Assembly: GCF_030409635.1 (NCBI RefSeq)
Contig: NZ_JAUFQF010000004.1
Coordinates: 1,708,241-1,772,240 of the forward strand
Source: Vibrio agarivorans
GTDB taxonomy: Bacteria; Pseudomonadota; Gammaproteobacteria; Enterobacterales; Vibrionaceae
Reading direction: 5' to 3'
Length of the DNA stretch: 64,000 bases
The stretch's first letter is position 1; each line of letters begins with the position of its first letter. The notes under the pieces are model-generated. The model did not search any database and was not told the origin of the DNA. It saw nothing but the letters and a program-made list of their open reading frames with translations. Shown piece by piece: positions 48,747-60,434 of this stretch. The position numbers and the translations under genes are program-made.

Positions 48747-49199
48747 GTGACGACAGAAAATAAAACGATGAATATTACTGAAATTCAGGAACTTCTTCCT
48801 CATCGTTACCCATTTTTGATGATTGACCGTGTAGTAGATTTTGAAGAAGCAAAGTTTCTTAAGGCAATCAAAAACGTTTCTGTGAATGAGCCTCAGTTTA
48901 CTGGTCACTTCCCACAACTTCCTGTTTTTCCAGGTGTACTGATTCTGGAAGCAATGGCGCAAGCAACAGGTTTGTTGGCGTTTAAATCGTTCGGTGCCCC
49001 TCAAGGTAATGAACTTTACTACTTCGCGAGCGTTGACGGTGCGAAATTCCGCAAGCCAGTCACGCCGGGTGACCAATTGGTGATTGAAGTTGAGTTCCTG
49101 AAAGAACGTCGCGGTATTGCTGCATTTAATGGTGTGGCAAAAGTTGATGGCGAAGTTGTCTGCTCTGCAGAACTAAAATGTGCACGTAGAGAGTTTTGA
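48747..49199 (+). CDS. fabZ: 3-hydroxyacyl-ACP dehydratase FabZ
   Basis: Dehydrates hydroxyacyl-ACP in fatty-acid elongation and competes with LpxA for hydroxymyristoyl-ACP. The 150-residue hot-dog-fold protein has [14 protein letters not shown], the active-site His in [16 protein letters not shown] and Glu in EAMAQATG. It starts at GTG after AGGATTAGGA. lpxA begins one base after the stop, so lipid A and fatty-acid genes are coupled. Confidence 0.96.
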   Translation: MTTENKTMNITEIQELLPHRYPFLMIDRVVDFEEAKFLKAIKNVSVNEPQFTGHFPQLPVFPGVLILEAMAQATGLLAFKSFGAPQGNELYYFASVDGAKFRKPVTPGDQLVIEVEFLKERRGIAAFNGVAKVDGEVVCSAELKCARREF

Positions 49200-49200
49200 T

Positions 49201-49989
49201 ATGATTCATGAGACGGCTCAAATTCACCCTGCTGCAGTTGTAGAAGAGGGTGCAAAGATTGGTGCTAACACCGTTGTTGGCCCTTTTACTTACATCACCA
49301 AAGATGTGGTTATCGGTGAAAATAACGAGATCATGTCTCACGTTGTGATCAAAGGTCACACGACCATTGGTAATGAGAACCGTATCTTCCCGCAAGCGGT
49401 TATTGGTGAAGAAAACCAAGACAAGAAGTATGGCGGTGAAGACACAACGGTTGTTGTTGGTGATCGCAATGTGATTCGTGAAAGTGTGCAAATTCATCGC
49501 GGTACGACTCAAGATAAGAGTACAACTGTTGTGGGCAACGACAATCTACTGTGTGTGAATGCTCACGTTGCGCATGATGTGATTGTTGGTAATCATACGC
49601 ACATCGGCAACAATGCAATCTTGGGCGGCCATGTAACGGTCGGTGATCATGCAGGTGTCATGGCACTATCAGCGATTCACCCATTCTGTAGTGTTGGCGC
49701 CTACGCTTACATTGGTGGTTGTTCGGCTGTTGTACAAGATGTTCTGCCTTACGTGTTGGCTCAAGGCAACCACGCAACACCATTTGGCTTGAACCTTGTT
49801 GGCCTGAAGCGTAATGGTTTTGAGCGAGCAGAACTTCGTGCACTGCAAACTGCATACAAAGAAATTTATCGCTCAGGTAAAACGCTTGAAGAGGCGAAAG
49901 CGTCTCTTGCCGAGATGGCAAAAGAGTCACCAAAAATTCAGCCTATGTGCGATATGCTAGAAAATTCTGAGCGTGGTATTATTCGTTAA
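49201..49989 (+). CDS. lpxA: UDP-N-acetylglucosamine acyltransferase
   Basis: First step of lipid A synthesis, adding 3-hydroxymyristate to UDP-GlcNAc. The 262-residue protein is mostly a left-handed beta-helix of hexapeptide repeats (IHPAAVVEEGAKIG onward) with the catalytic His in NAHVAHDVIVGN (about 125), then C-terminal helices (GFERAELRALQTAYKEIYR). The ATG at 49201 is used; an in-frame ATG at 49180 is inside fabZ. Confidence 0.97.
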   Translation: MIHETAQIHPAAVVEEGAKIGANTVVGPFTYITKDVVIGENNEIMSHVVIKGHTTIGNENRIFPQAVIGEENQDKKYGGEDTTVVVGDRNVIRESVQIHRGTTQDKSTTVVGNDNLLCVNAHVAHDVIVGNHTHIGNNAILGGHVTVGDHAGVMALSAIHPFCSVGAYAYIGGCSAVVQDVLPYVLAQGNHATPFGLNLVGLKRNGFERAELRALQTAYKEIYRSGKTLEEAKASLAEMAKESPKIQPMCDMLENSERGIIR

Positions 49990-50010
49990 TACTCACCTTC
50001 GGTGATTCGA

Positions 50011-50038
50011 AAAAGATCGCCTTAATGGCGGTCTTTTT
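50011..50038 (+). terminator. Terminator-like hairpin between lpxA and lpxB
   Basis: AGATCGCC and GGCGGTCT pair (one U-G) around TTAAT, then a T-run. A smaller TCACC/GGTGA hairpin precedes it. Likely partial, since lpxB is the next step of the same pathway. Confidence 0.82.
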
Positions 50039-50059
50039 GCATTTTAAGGAAAGAGAGTT

Positions 50060-51205
50060 ATGGCAAAACCATTACGAGTAGGAATTGTAGCGGGAGAACT
50101 GTCGGGAGATACATTGGGTGAAGGCCTGATTGCCCAGATAAAACAGCAGTATCCTGATGCAGAGTTTGTCGGTATCGGTGGACCAAAGATGATCGCCAAT
50201 GGCTGTGAATCATGGTTTGATATGGAAGAGCTTGCGGTGATGGGGCTTGTGGAAGTGCTTGGCCGCTTGAGACGACTGCTTCATGTCAAGGCGGAACTGG
50301 TTAAACGCTTTACTGACAATCCTCCAGATGTGTTTATTGGGATCGATGCGCCAGATTTTAATCTGAGACTAGAGAAAGATCTCAAGCAAGCTGGAATCAA
50401 AACTGTCCATTACGTCAGTCCATCGGTTTGGGCATGGCGTCAAAACCGTATTCATGGCATTGCCAAAGCAACGAATCTCGTTCTTGCCTTTTTGCCGTTT
50501 GAGAAAGCGTTTTACGATAAGTTTAATGTGCCGTGTGAGTTTATTGGTCACACACTAGCGGATGCTATTCCCCTGCATTCTGACAAGCAGGCCGCGCAGC
50601 AGCAACTCGGTCTCGATAGCAGTAAACGCTGGCTTGCAGTTCTGCCGGGCAGTCGTGGCAGTGAACTTTCGATGCTAGCGGAGCCATTTATTCAAACTTG
50701 CCAAAGGCTACATCAAGATGACCCTTCACTGGGCTTTGTTGTGGCTTTGGTCAATGATAAGCGCCGCGTTCAATTTGAAGAAGTGTGGCAACAAATCGCC
50801 CCTGAGTTACCCTTTACTTTAATCAATGATACTGCGCGAACTGTTATTACGGCGTCTGACGCAGTGATGTTAGCGTCAGGTACAGTGGCATTGGAGTGCA
50901 TGTTGGTTAAGCGCCCTATGGTAGTGGGTTATAAGGTGAATGCCATTACCGGATTTTTGGCCAAGCGCATGTTGAAAACCGCGTATGTGTCTTTACCTAA
51001 TATTTTAGCGGATGCGCCCTTGGTTAAAGAGTTCCTCCAAGAAGAGTGCACCGTCGATAACCTTTATCATGAGGTAAAGCAGTTACTTGAAGGCGATACG
51101 CAACCGCTTATCGACAAGTTTACAGAGATGCATCAATGGATTCGTAAAGATGCAGACAAACAAGCAGCGGATGCCGTATTGAATTTGATTGGAAAGACAG
51201 CGTAA
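50060..51205 (+). CDS. lpxB: Lipid-A-disaccharide synthase
   Basis: Peripheral membrane glycosyltransferase (GT19) joining the two lipid A sugars. The 381-residue protein begins [20 protein letters not shown] and shows [27 protein letters not shown] and LPGSRGSEL. Its stop overlaps the rnhB start by one base (TAATG). Confidence 0.96.
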   Translation: MAKPLRVGIVAGELSGDTLGEGLIAQIKQQYPDAEFVGIGGPKMIANGCESWFDMEELAVMGLVEVLGRLRRLLHVKAELVKRFTDNPPDVFIGIDAPDFNLRLEKDLKQAGIKTVHYVSPSVWAWRQNRIHGIAKATNLVLAFLPFEKAFYDKFNVPCEFIGHTLADAIPLHSDKQAAQQQLGLDSSKRWLAVLPGSRGSELSMLAEPFIQTCQRLHQDDPSLGFVVALVNDKRRVQFEEVWQQIAPELPFTLINDTARTVITASDAVMLASGTVALECMLVKRPMVVGYKVNAITGFLAKRMLKTAYVSLPNILADAPLVKEFLQEECTVDNLYHEVKQLLEGDTQPLIDKFTEMHQWIRKDADKQAADAVLNLIGKTA

Positions 51206-51825
51206 TGGCAGTAAAAAAAGCACAAGAACTTCCAGAGTTTGAATACCCAGCAGGGTATCAGTTAGTTGCAGGCGTAGACGAGGTTGGACGAGGCCCATTA
51301 GTCGGTGATGTCGTGACCGCTGCGGTTATCCTTGACCCCAACAATCCGATAGAAGGCCTAAACGACTCAAAGAAGTTAAGCGAAAAGAAGCGATTAGCAC
51401 TGTTGCCTGAGATTAAAGAGAAAGCGCTGGCTTGGTCTGTAGGCCGCTGTTCACCAGAAGAGATTGATCAGCTCAACATTCTCCAAGCAACCATGGTTGC
51501 TATGCAGCGAGCTATTGCTGGCCTTGCGGTTCAGCCTGACTTGGCACTGATCGATGGTAATCGATGTCCAGAGCTCGCGATGGACAGCCAAGCGGTGGTA
51601 AAAGGCGACCTGCGTGTCGCAGAGATTAGTGCCGCGTCAATTATCGCTAAAGTGGTGCGCGATCAAGAGATGGAAGAGCTTGATAAGCAGCATCCAGAGT
51701 TTGGTTTTGCCAAACATAAAGGTTACCCGACCAAGGCGCATTTTGAAGCGATTGAGAAGCATGGTGTGATTGATCAACACCGTAAGAGCTTTAAACCCGT
51801 CAAACGTGCGCTAGGGATAGAGTAG
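51205..51825 (+). CDS. rnhB: Ribonuclease HII
   Basis: Removes ribonucleotides from DNA and RNA primers. The 206-residue protein has the catalytic DE pair in [15 protein letters not shown] (about 24), the third Asp in LIDGN (about 116) and the basic [14 protein letters not shown] block. Translationally coupled to lpxB. Confidence 0.97.
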   Translation: MAVKKAQELPEFEYPAGYQLVAGVDEVGRGPLVGDVVTAAVILDPNNPIEGLNDSKKLSEKKRLALLPEIKEKALAWSVGRCSPEEIDQLNILQATMVAMQRAIAGLAVQPDLALIDGNRCPELAMDSQAVVKGDLRVAEISAASIIAKVVRDQEMEELDKQHPEFGFAKHKGYPTKAHFEAIEKHGVIDQHRKSFKPVKRALGIE

Positions 51826-51941
51826 CAATACGCCAGCTGGTTTGATTTTAAAGCAGTTGGCTACAATCAAGCATACATTTGAGGTGAAAGTACGTTAAAA
51901 TTTCACCTAAAACTGATTTTAGACAGTAACCGGACCGTTTA

Positions 51942-54900
51942 ATGGCTGACCCTAAGTTTATCCACCTTCGCATTCACAGTGATTTCTCCATGGTGGATGG
52001 AATTAACAAAGTTCCCCCTTTAGTCAACAAAGTTGCCGAGCTTGGTATGCCAGCGATGGCATTGACAGACTTTACCAACCTATGTGGTTTGGTGAAGTTC
52101 TATGGTAACGCTCATGGAAAGGGTATTAAGCCTATTATCGGTGCGGATTTTTCCATGCAGTCTGATGAGTTTGGTGAAGAGTTAACATCGCTCACCGTAC
52201 TCGCGGCAGACAACGATGGCTACAAGAACCTCACATTACTGATCTCCGAGGCTTATTTACGAGGACACGTACAGCATCAGCCTGTCATTGATAAAGCTTG
52301 GCTAGCAAATCACGCCAAAGGGCTTATCCTGCTGTCTGGCGGTAAGAGCGGCGAAATAGGTCGCGCATTGCTTAAAGGCAATCAAGCGCTTGCGGCTCAA
52401 TGTGCTGACTTCTACAAACAACATTTTGCTGACCGCTTCTACCTTGAGTTGACTCGCACCGGACGCGCTGATGAAGAGAGTTATCTGCACTTCGCCATAG
52501 AGTTTTCAGAGCAGCACGATCTGCCGGTTGTTGCGACCAACGATGTGGTGTTTATTGAGCAAGATTTGTTTGATGCACATGAAATCCGCGCAGCGATTCA
52601 TGATGGTTTTACTCTCGATGATCCTCGTCGACCAAAGAATTATAGTCCTCAGCAGTATCTTCGCAGTGAAGAGGAGATGTGTGAACTGTTTGCTGACATT
52701 CCAGAAGCCCTCGAAAACAGTGTAGAGATTGCAAAACGATGTAACGTAACCGTCAGACTAGGAGAGTACTTCCTCCCCGCTTTCCCAACCGAGGGGATGG
52801 AAGAGACCGACTTTTTGGTCAAGAAATCACAAGAAGGCCTTGAAGAGCGTTTAGAGTTCCTCTTTCCCGATCCTGATGTCCGGGCAGAGCGACGCCCTGA
52901 ATACGATGAGCGTTTAGATGTCGAACTGAAAGTGATCAACCAGATGGGTTTCCCCGGTTACTTCTTGATCGTAATGGAGTTCATCCAGTGGTCAAAAGAT
53001 AACGATATTCCCGTTGGGCCGGGGCGTGGCTCCGGTGCCGGTTCTTTGGTAGCGTATGCGCTAAAGATCACCGATCTCGATCCACTCGAATACGATCTAC
53101 TTTTCGAACGTTTCTTGAACCCCGAACGTGTCTCGATGCCCGATTTCGATGTCGACTTCTGTATGGATAAGCGTGACCAAGTCATTGATCACGTTGCTGA
53201 GATGTATGGCCGTGACGCGGTGTCACAGATCATTACCTTCGGTACGATGGCAGCAAAAGCGGTAATTCGTGATGTGGGACGTGTGCTGGGCCATCCGTTT
53301 GGCTTTGTTGATCGAATTTCTAAACTGATTCCACCTGACCCCGGTATGACGTTAGAGAAAGCGTTTAAAGCTGAACCTGCGTTGCCTGAGCTTTATGAAC
53401 GCGATGAGGAAGTTAAAGATCTCATCGATATGTGTCGTATCCTAGAAGGGTGTACACGAAACGCGGGTAAACACGCGGGTGGGGTGGTAATTTCCCCCAC
53501 CACCATCACCGATTTTGCACCGATTTATGCCGATTCTGAAGGGCATTTCCCGGTTACGCAGTTTGATAAAAATGACGTTGAAACAGCGGGTTTGGTCAAG
53601 TTTGACTTCTTGGGCCTGCGTACGCTGACCATTATTGACTGGGCATTGGGTTTGATTAACCCACGCCTCGAGCGTGAAGGGCTTGCGCCAGTTCGCATCG
53701 AGTCTATCCCACTCGAAGATGAATCATCGTTCCGATTGCTACAAAATTCGGAAACCACCGCGGTATTCCAGCTTGAATCTCGTGGGATGAAGGAGCTGAT
53801 TAAGCGTCTTCAGCCAGACTGTTTTGAAGATATCATCGCATTGGTGGCGCTGTTCCGTCCCGGCCCGTTGCAATCGGGCATGGTAGATAACTTTATCGAC
53901 CGTAAGCATGGTCGAGAGGCGGTCTCTTACCCAGACGAAAAGTGGCAGCACGACTCACTTAAAGAGATACTCGAACCGACCTACGGCATTATCCTTTATC
54001 AAGAGCAGGTCATGCAGATCGCGCAGGTTCTGTCTGGTTATACGCTGGGCGGAGCGGATATGCTGCGTCGTGCGATGGGTAAGAAAAAGCCAGAAGAGAT
54101 GGCCAAGCAGCGTGCCACCTTTGAGGAAGGTGCGGTTGCCAATGGTGTCGATGGCGAGTTGGCGATGAAAATCTTCGACTTGGTTGAGAAGTTTGCCGGT
54201 TATGGTTTTAACAAATCTCACTCAGCGGCATACGCTCTCGTTTCTTATCAGACATTATGGTTGAAAACCCATTACCCAGCCGAATTTATGGCGGCGGTAA
54301 TGACCGCGGATATGGATAATACCGAGAAGGTTGTTGGCCTAGTGGATGAGTGCTTGCGCATGAAACTCACGGTATTGCCACCTGATATCAATGCGGGCCT
54401 CTATCGCTTTAACGTTGATGAGAAAGGCGCGATTGTCTATGGTATCGGTGCGATTAAAGGGGTGGGTGAAGGCCCAATCGATGCCATTCTTGAATCACGT
54501 GAGAAAGACGGCCACTTTAAAGATCTCTTCGATTTTTGTGCGCGTATTGACCTGAAAAAAGTGAACAAGCGCGTTATCGAAAAGCTGATTTATGCAGGTG
54601 CGTTAGATCGCTTAGGCCCACATCGTGCGGCGCTGATGGCTTCGTTAGATGATGCCGTCAAAGCGGCGGCTCAGCATCACCAAGCTGAGGCCTTTGGTCA
54701 GAGTGATATGTTTGGTGTGTTGACAGACGCACCAGAAGAGGTTGAGCACAAGTACATTCAAGTGCCGCCTTGGCCTGAAAAAGTATGGTTGGAAGGGGAG
54801 CGTGATACGCTTGGCTTGTATCTCACTGGCCACCCAATCAACGAGTATATTAAAGAGTTGGGTAAGTACACTAGTTGCCGCTTGAAAGACGCCACCCCAA

Positions 54901-55421
54901 CTCGTCGAGATCAAACGGTGACATTATCGGGTTTGGTGATAGCCGCGCGAGTGATGACTACCAAGCGCGGTACACGTATCGGAATCATGACCTTAGATGA
55001 TCGCAGCGCGCGTATTGAGGTGATGTTATTCTCAGATGCACTAGAAAAATACGCAGAATTGCTAGAAAAAGACAAAATATTGGTCGTTTCTGGACAGGTC
55101 AGCTTTGATGACTTTAACGGCGGCCTTAAAATGTCGGCGCGCGAAGTTATGGATTTGGGCGCGGCGCGAGAGAAATTTGCACGCGGGTTATCCATTTCCA
55201 TTAATGAATCTCAAATAAATGAAACATTTTTTGAGCGATTTAGTCAGATATTAGAGCCACATAGGGCCGGTAGTGTGCCTGTGCATGTATACTATCAAAG
55301 GTCAGATGCGCGAACCCGTATTACGATGGGCACTCAATGGCGAGTGACCCCAAGCGATACACTACTAGATGAATTAAAACAGCTACTTGGCAAACGCCAG
55401 GTAGAACTCGAATTTCACTAA
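51942..55421 (+). CDS. dnaE: DNA polymerase III alpha subunit
   Basis: Replicative polymerase, 1159 residues. An N-terminal PHP domain ([15 protein letters not shown]) is followed by the C-family palm, with catalytic Asp residues in [11 protein letters not shown] (about 400) and the third in the 550 region. A fingers region, tandem HhH motifs and the internal clamp-binding motif QSDMFGVL (about 925) come next, then an OB fold ([14 protein letters not shown]) and the tau-binding tail. Length equals E. coli DnaE within one residue. Confidence 0.98.
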   Translation: MADPKFIHLRIHSDFSMVDGINKVPPLVNKVAELGMPAMALTDFTNLCGLVKFYGNAHGKGIKPIIGADFSMQSDEFGEELTSLTVLAADNDGYKNLTLLISEAYLRGHVQHQPVIDKAWLANHAKGLILLSGGKSGEIGRALLKGNQALAAQCADFYKQHFADRFYLELTRTGRADEESYLHFAIEFSEQHDLPVVATNDVVFIEQDLFDAHEIRAAIHDGFTLDDPRRPKNYSPQQYLRSEEEMCELFADIPEALENSVEIAKRCNVTVRLGEYFLPAFPTEGMEETDFLVKKSQEGLEERLEFLFPDPDVRAERRPEYDERLDVELKVINQMGFPGYFLIVMEFIQWSKDNDIPVGPGRGSGAGSLVAYALKITDLDPLEYDLLFERFLNPERVSMPDFDVDFCMDKRDQVIDHVAEMYGRDAVSQIITFGTMAAKAVIRDVGRVLGHPFGFVDRISKLIPPDPGMTLEKAFKAEPALPELYERDEEVKDLIDMCRILEGCTRNAGKHAGGVVISPTTITDFAPIYADSEGHFPVTQFDKNDVETAGLVKFDFLGLRTLTIIDWALGLINPRLEREGLAPVRIESIPLEDESSFRLLQNSETTAVFQLESRGMKELIKRLQPDCFEDIIALVALFRPGPLQSGMVDNFIDRKHGREAVSYPDEKWQHDSLKEILEPTYGIILYQEQVMQIAQVLSGYTLGGADMLRRAMGKKKPEEMAKQRATFEEGAVANGVDGELAMKIFDLVEKFAGYGFNKSHSAAYALVSYQTLWLKTHYPAEFMAAVMTADMDNTEKVVGLVDECLRMKLTVLPPDINAGLYRFNVDEKGAIVYGIGAIKGVGEGPIDAILESREKDGHFKDLFDFCARIDLKKVNKRVIEKLIYAGALDRLGPHRAALMASLDDAVKAAAQHHQAEAFGQSDMFGVLTDAPEEVEHKYIQVPPWPEKVWLEGERDTLGLYLTGHPINEYIKELGKYTSCRLKDATPTRRDQTVTLSGLVIAARVMTTKRGTRIGIMTLDDRSARIEVMLFSDALEKYAELLEKDKILVVSGQVSFDDFNGGLKMSAREVMDLGAAREKFARGLSISINESQINETFFERFSQILEPHRAGSVPVHVYYQRSDARTRITMGTQWRVTPSDTLLDELKQLLGKRQVELEFH

Positions 55422-55474
55422 CCTCGACTGTCACGGAATTCGTTGCGGTAAATCGAGTAAACAAGGATCCATAG

Positions 55475-56434
55475 ATGAGCCTAACTTTTTTAGAATTTGA
55501 AAAGCCGATTGCAGAATTAGAAGCAAAAATTGAAGCGCTACGTGATGTTACTCGCCACGGCGGCGACAGCACTGTTGATCTAGACAAAGAGATCAAACAG
55601 CTAGAGAAAAAGAGCTTAGAACTAAAGCAGAAAACATTCAGCGATTTGAGCGCATGGCAGACAGCTCAACTTGCTCGTCATCCACAGCGTCCATACACTC
55701 TTGACTATCTAGAGCATGTGTTCACAGAGTTTGATGAACTGGCAGGCGATCGTGCGTACGCAGATGACAAAGCGATTGTCGGTGGTATTGCTCGTCTTGA
55801 GGGCCGCCCTGTGATGGTGATTGGCCATCAGAAAGGTCGTGAAACTAAAGAGAAAGTAAAGCGTAACTTTGGTATGCCTAAGCCTGAAGGTTACCGTAAG
55901 GCACTGCGCCTAATGAAAATGGCTGAGCGCTTTAACATGCCTATCGTGACATTCATTGATACTGCAGGTGCCTACCCTGGCGTTGGAGCCGAAGAACGCG
56001 GTCAATCTGAAGCGATTGCCACCAACCTTAAAGTGATGGCGGGGCTTAAAGTGCCTGTTATCTGTAACGTTATCGGTGAAGGTGGTTCTGGTGGTGCATT
56101 GGCTATCGGAGTGGGTGATTATGTGAATATGCTGCAATACTCGACGTATTCAGTTATCTCCCCTGAGGGCTGCGCTTCCATTTTGTGGCGTGATGCAGAG
56201 AAAGCACCACAAGCAGCTGAAGCTATGGGCTTAACGGCACCACGCCTCAAAGAACTGGAGCTGATTGATGAAGTCATTGAAGAGCCACTGGGTGGCGCGC
56301 ATCGTGACTACGTAGCAATTTCAGGCTCAATGAAAGAGATGCTGCTGAAGCAACTGGCAGAGCTCGAGCAATTTGATAATGAAGCGCTACTAGAGCGCCG
56401 TTACCAGCGCCTAATGAGCTACGGTTACTGTTAA
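55475..56434 (+). CDS. accA: Acetyl-CoA carboxylase carboxyltransferase subunit alpha
   Basis: With AccD it transfers the carboxyl group from biotin to acetyl-CoA, starting fatty-acid synthesis. The 319-residue crotonase-fold protein has [60 protein letters not shown] and [17 protein letters not shown]. The dnaE-accA order is standard. A hairpin follows the stop. Confidence 0.98.
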   Translation: MSLTFLEFEKPIAELEAKIEALRDVTRHGGDSTVDLDKEIKQLEKKSLELKQKTFSDLSAWQTAQLARHPQRPYTLDYLEHVFTEFDELAGDRAYADDKAIVGGIARLEGRPVMVIGHQKGRETKEKVKRNFGMPKPEGYRKALRLMKMAERFNMPIVTFIDTAGAYPGVGAEERGQSEAIATNLKVMAGLKVPVICNVIGEGGSGGALAIGVGDYVNMLQYSTYSVISPEGCASILWRDAEKAPQAAEAMGLTAPRLKELELIDEVIEEPLGGAHRDYVAISGSMKEMLLKQLAELEQFDNEALLERRYQRLMSYGYC

Positions 56435-56477
56435 TTCAGCGCTGTTGTCTCTTTAAACAAACAGGTTATGATGATGG

Positions 56478-56500
56478 AGGGTTGGCTATGCCAGCCCTTT
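56478..56500 (+). terminator. Terminator after accA
   Basis: AGGGTTGGC and GCCAGCCCT form a 9-bp stem (one U-G) with a TAT loop, followed by TTTGTTGTCTTTG. Confidence 0.78.
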
Positions 56501-56529
56501 GTTGTCTTTGCTAGGATATTTTTAACTCA

Positions 56530-57888
56530 ATGAGCCGTGTCGAAACTGAATTTCAAACTGTCATAGAGCCTGTTGTGACAACCGATAGCGAGTTGGTTGT
56601 TGCGCTAAGCGGAGGGCTTGATTCTGTTGCTTTACTGAATTTGTCTGTGCGTTATGCTCAGCAACAGGGCTTGGCTTGTCGGGCAGTTCATGTTCATCAT
56701 GGTCTGAGTGACAATGCCGATGCTTGGGCAAGCTCATGTCAAAAGTGGTGTGAGGCGCTTGAAACCCCTCTGGAGGTGATAAAAGTAACACTCGACTTGT
56801 CTCAGGGTGAGAGTATCGAGCAAGTTGCACGCCAAGCACGTTATCAAGCCTTGACGAAGTGGATGACGCCACGTTCTATTCTACTGACGGGTCAACATGG
56901 TGATGATCAGTTAGAGACCTTTTTGCTTGCTCTGAAACGCGGAAGCGGGCCGAAAGGTTTAGCGTCCATGGCGGCCGTATCCTATTTTGCGAGTGGATTG
57001 AAAGTTCGCCCATTGTTGGGGCTTTCTCGTTGTGAACTTGAATCATGGGCTTGTGAGCACAAGCTCGAATGGGTGGAAGATGAAAGTAATCATGATCAAC
57101 GCTTTGACCGAAACTTTCTGCGTCATAGCGTGACACCGACTTTGAAGGAGCGCTGGCCAACGATACTTCAGTCCACGCTCAGAACGGCAACCTTGTGCGC
57201 TGAACAGGAGAGTCTGCTTGATGAGCTGATGAGTGACAAGCTTAAAGAGGCCATCAATGAATTTGGAGGCTTGCAGATTGATACTTTGAGCTCCCAGTCA
57301 GAAGTGTATCGAAATAGACTACTTCGTATGTGGCTTGCCACGCAGCAAGAGCTGATGCCATCACAGGCTCAAATGCAGCAGCTTTGGCACAACGTCGCAT
57401 GTGCAAAAGTGGATGCCAACCCAGAGCTGAAACTAGCGAACGGAATCGTGAGGCGCTTTCAAGGGGCACTCTATTGGGTGGCGGAGCACGTAGATGTTTC
57501 ACATTGGTCACAAACTTTAACCATTAATACCCCGGTCCAGCTTCCTGATGAGTTGGGTGAGCTATCTTTATGTGATAACCAAGTTGATAATTCAGAGACT
57601 CGCATTGGAATTCAAACTCTGCGAGCGCCTAGCTCGGGTGAGTGTTATCGGGTGATATTTGACCCAACGGGGTTGTCTGCTCATCCAGAATCGCGCCAAC
57701 ATAGTCGTAAATTAAAGAAGCTATTTCAAGAATATGGCGTACCAAGCTGGCAACGACGACGTATCCCGATTATTGTAACGGAACAGCGTGTGGTTGCTGT
57801 CGGTGACTTGTTCGTTGACCGGCAGTTTTCTGGACAGGCACTGACTTTAACTTGGCTAAAGTCATCCAATTTCAAGCAGAATTCGTAA
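56530..57888 (+). CDS. tilS: tRNA(Ile)-lysidine synthase
   Basis: Puts lysine on the wobble C of the tRNA that reads AUA, an essential change. The 452-residue protein has the PP-loop SGGLDSVALL (about 30), the HVHHGLSDNADAW block, the LTGQHGDDQLETFLLALKRG region and C-terminal TilS domains (GVPSWQRRRIPIIV, the C-domain motif). It ends the rpsB-to-tilS block. Confidence 0.95.
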   Translation: MSRVETEFQTVIEPVVTTDSELVVALSGGLDSVALLNLSVRYAQQQGLACRAVHVHHGLSDNADAWASSCQKWCEALETPLEVIKVTLDLSQGESIEQVARQARYQALTKWMTPRSILLTGQHGDDQLETFLLALKRGSGPKGLASMAAVSYFASGLKVRPLLGLSRCELESWACEHKLEWVEDESNHDQRFDRNFLRHSVTPTLKERWPTILQSTLRTATLCAEQESLLDELMSDKLKEAINEFGGLQIDTLSSQSEVYRNRLLRMWLATQQELMPSQAQMQQLWHNVACAKVDANPELKLANGIVRRFQGALYWVAEHVDVSHWSQTLTINTPVQLPDELGELSLCDNQVDNSETRIGIQTLRAPSSGECYRVIFDPTGLSAHPESRQHSRKLKKLFQEYGVPSWQRRRIPIIVTEQRVVAVGDLFVDRQFSGQALTLTWLKSSNFKQNS

Positions 57889-57944
57889 AAAAGTAAGCAT
57901 AGAAAAAACGTGTGAAGCAAATTTAAAAGCAATAAGGAAGCGCA

Positions 57945-58259
57945 ATGAAAAAAGTAATGGTAGGTGTAGTCGCGGGCTTAGCGATGATGAGCATGAATGT
58001 TATGGCTGCTGGCGATGCAGAAGCTGGTAAAGCAAAAGCGGCAATTTGTGCAGCGTGTCATGGTGCAGATGGTATTGCCACCATTCCGGGTTATCCAAAC
58101 CTCAAGGGTCAAAACGAACAATACCTTATATCTTCAGTCAAAGCCTATAAAAACAAAGAACGTCAAGGCGGCCTTGCTGCAGTGATGCAGGCGCAAGCGG
58201 CGATGCTGAGTGACCAAGATATTGCCAACCTAGCGGCCTACTACGCCAACTTAAAGTAA
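57945..58259 (+). CDS. Periplasmic monoheme cytochrome c
   Basis: A 104-residue precursor with a signal peptide (about 1-22, ending NVMAAG) and one CxxCH heme site (CAACHG, about 36-40). A methionine such as the one in [13 protein letters not shown] is a likely second axial ligand. The small class I fold (GNPNLKGQ-like [14 protein letters not shown]) resembles c4/c5-type soluble electron carriers. AAGGAAG precedes the start. Its partner oxidase or reductase is not in the window. Confidence 0.88.
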   Translation: MKKVMVGVVAGLAMMSMNVMAAGDAEAGKAKAAICAACHGADGIATIPGYPNLKGQNEQYLISSVKAYKNKERQGGLAAVMQAQAAMLSDQDIANLAAYYANLK

Positions 58260-58407
58260 CCAATAAGAGGCAAATTAGCATGTTAACCACAGTTACCTGT
58301 TCGTTAGGGGGCTTTTGCGCAAACGATTAAATGCCAGGAGTGCGATCTTGTTCCCCTTCGTTACATTTATTCTGCAACAGAGCTGCATCTTGCGCAAACA
58401 AGTGGTA

Positions 58408-58413
58408 TATAAT
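58408..58413 (+). promoter_or_regulatory. glnB -10 element
   Basis: A perfect TATAAT lies 32 bases before the glnB start, with no good -35. Two copies of TTGCGCAAAC lie upstream (58315-58324 and 58390-58399), the second next to the -10; they may bind a regulator. Confidence 0.5.
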
Positions 58414-58430
58414 GCCCCTAAAGTGAATAG

Positions 58431-58784
<354 letters not shown>

Positions 58785-58811
58785 CCACCTCTTTGCATCG
58801 TGATGGTTTAC

Positions 58812-58837
58812 AAAAAGGAGCAGTTGCTCCTTTTTTT
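58812..58837 (+). terminator. Terminator of glnB
   Basis: AAAAAGGAGC and GCTCCTTTTT form the stem, with an AGTT loop and a seven-base T-run. Confidence 0.9.
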
Positions 58838-58890
58838 GTGCCTATTGATAGGTTCGGTTTATACTCGAAGAGATTGATAGTGATGGAGTG

Positions 58891-59748
58891 ATGATTTTGA
58901 AGCGATTTTTGTCGATTGGTTTGGTGATGTTCGCGTTAGCTGGAACGGCAGTCGTCGCTGGCTTTGAAATGATTTTTTCTGCTCCAGAAAAGCCGCAGTT
59001 GGTGGTATTCGATAAAACCGTAGAGCCCGCTCCTGATATTCAATGCTATAACAACCATGCCCCAGAGGTTTTGGACAACGATGGGCAAATTGATGTCTTA
59101 GTGTGGAACATCTATAAACAAAACCGCCATAACTGGAAGGTGACACTAGATCGCTTAAGCCGAGATAGTCACCTTGTGTTGCTACAAGAGGCAAGTTTAA
59201 CCAAAGAACTACAAGGTTGGATTGGTCAAGGGCATTGGAATGGCAATGCTGTGGACGCCTTTAAGGCGTTTGATGTTTCTGCGGGGGTGTTGAATGTCGC
59301 TAAAGAGCTACCTGCAAAGGCGTGTGCGTATATCGAGCTTGAACCATGGTTAAGGCTACCTAAATCGGCACTTTATGCTGAGTATACGCTCTCCAATGGA
59401 GAGCGTTTGGCCGTGGTCAATATCCACTCTGTGAACTTCACCTACGGCACTCAAGAGTATCATCGTCAGCTGTCTAGGTTGGTGGCACAACTGCAAAAGC
59501 ATCAAGGGCCGATTATTGCCGCTGGCGACTTTAATAGTTGGAGTGCCGATCGCGTCGAAGTGATGCAACAAGCACTGAACAAAGTCGGCTTGAAGCCAGC
59601 TTTGTTTGAGCCAGATTATCGTAAACAGTTCGTCAATGGCTTACCCCTCGATCATATTTATTATCGAGGTTTAACCCTAAAAACAGCAAAGGCGCCCAAA
59701 ACGGACGCCTCTGACCATAACCCTCTCATCGCGCAATTTCAGCTTTAA
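58891..59748 (+). CDS. YafD-like endonuclease/exonuclease/phosphatase-family protein
   Basis: A 285-residue protein with an N-terminal hydrophobic anchor (about 5-27) and an EEP-fold domain. Motifs are DVLVWNIYKQNRHNW, LLQEASL (metal Glu), VVNIHSVNFTYG, IIAAGDFNSW (catalytic Asp-Asn) and the final SDHNPLIAQF His. Position near mltD and gloB matches E. coli yafD. The substrate is unknown, probably a phosphodiester or phospholipid head. ATG (58891) or TTG (58897) could be the start; GGAG at 58885 fits the latter better. It overlaps the convergent YIP1 gene by four bases. Confidence 0.82.
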   Translation: MILKRFLSIGLVMFALAGTAVVAGFEMIFSAPEKPQLVVFDKTVEPAPDIQCYNNHAPEVLDNDGQIDVLVWNIYKQNRHNWKVTLDRLSRDSHLVLLQEASLTKELQGWIGQGHWNGNAVDAFKAFDVSAGVLNVAKELPAKACAYIELEPWLRLPKSALYAEYTLSNGERLAVVNIHSVNFTYGTQEYHRQLSRLVAQLQKHQGPIIAAGDFNSWSADRVEVMQQALNKVGLKPALFEPDYRKQFVNGLPLDHIYYRGLTLKTAKAPKTDASDHNPLIAQFQL

Positions 59749-60434
59749 CCGGCAATGATAATAAACAGCGCCCAGATAGTATAAAAGGCAACCCACGGGA
59801 GCGTGGCGATCACCAATGCTGGGCCACGTTCTAGTTGTGTCCAAGTGCCAAGCGCTGCAAAGCCTAATACGATGTACCATGGCATCAGCAGTGGGAACGA
59901 GCTGGCAAATTGTGACCAACTGTGGTCGAGTGGCAGCTTAATCAGGCCGTTCAGGCTATTTAGGTCTGCGGCATAAATCATCACGTCGCCGTGCTTGAGT
60001 AACACACTCACATAGCTAGCTAAGTCGCCAATGACCGCAGGGAAGATCATCACTGATGCTGCGGCAAACCACTTCCAGAAACCCAACTGAAGCTGGTTAT
60101 TCTTGGTGGCCAAGTTAAACCAGAATGCCAGCATAATGATGGTTAGTGTACGCCCGGCAATATCGCTAATGATCTCACTGGCCATTAATGTGTTCGCATC
60201 GAGTTGCGCGAGTTGTTCTGGTGTCGCGTTTGACAATTGCGCAATAAGTACTTGTTGCATGGTGTCAAAGTCAGCCAGGTCAAAATACGCGCCCCAGAAC
60301 AGGAACGGGCTTAGAACCAATAGGATATAAGGTTGCCAGCCCCAAGCACTGCGTTGATACAGAGCTAAGAAGGCGGCAGAAGGTGCTCGAAAGATATCGA
60401 CCACCATGGTTAGTGGATTACTTGAACCAGTCAT
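59745..60434 (-). CDS. YIP1-family membrane protein
   Basis: A 229-residue protein with about five membrane helices (for example YILLVLSPFLFWGAYF and WYIVLGFAALGTW) and the family pattern of YIP1-like bacterial proteins, whose role is not established. The start overlaps the mltD stop by one base on the same strand, so it is probably co-translated with the lytic transglycosylase; a link to the cell envelope is only inferred. Confidence 0.75.
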   Translation of the reverse strand: MTGSSNPLTMVVDIFRAPSAAFLALYQRSAWGWQPYILLVLSPFLFWGAYFDLADFDTMQQVLIAQLSNATPEQLAQLDANTLMASEIISDIAGRTLTIIMLAFWFNLATKNNQLQLGFWKWFAAASVMIFPAVIGDLASYVSVLLKHGDVMIYAADLNSLNGLIKLPLDHSWSQFASSFPLLMPWYIVLGFAALGTWTQLERGPALVIATLPWVAFYTIWALFIIIAG

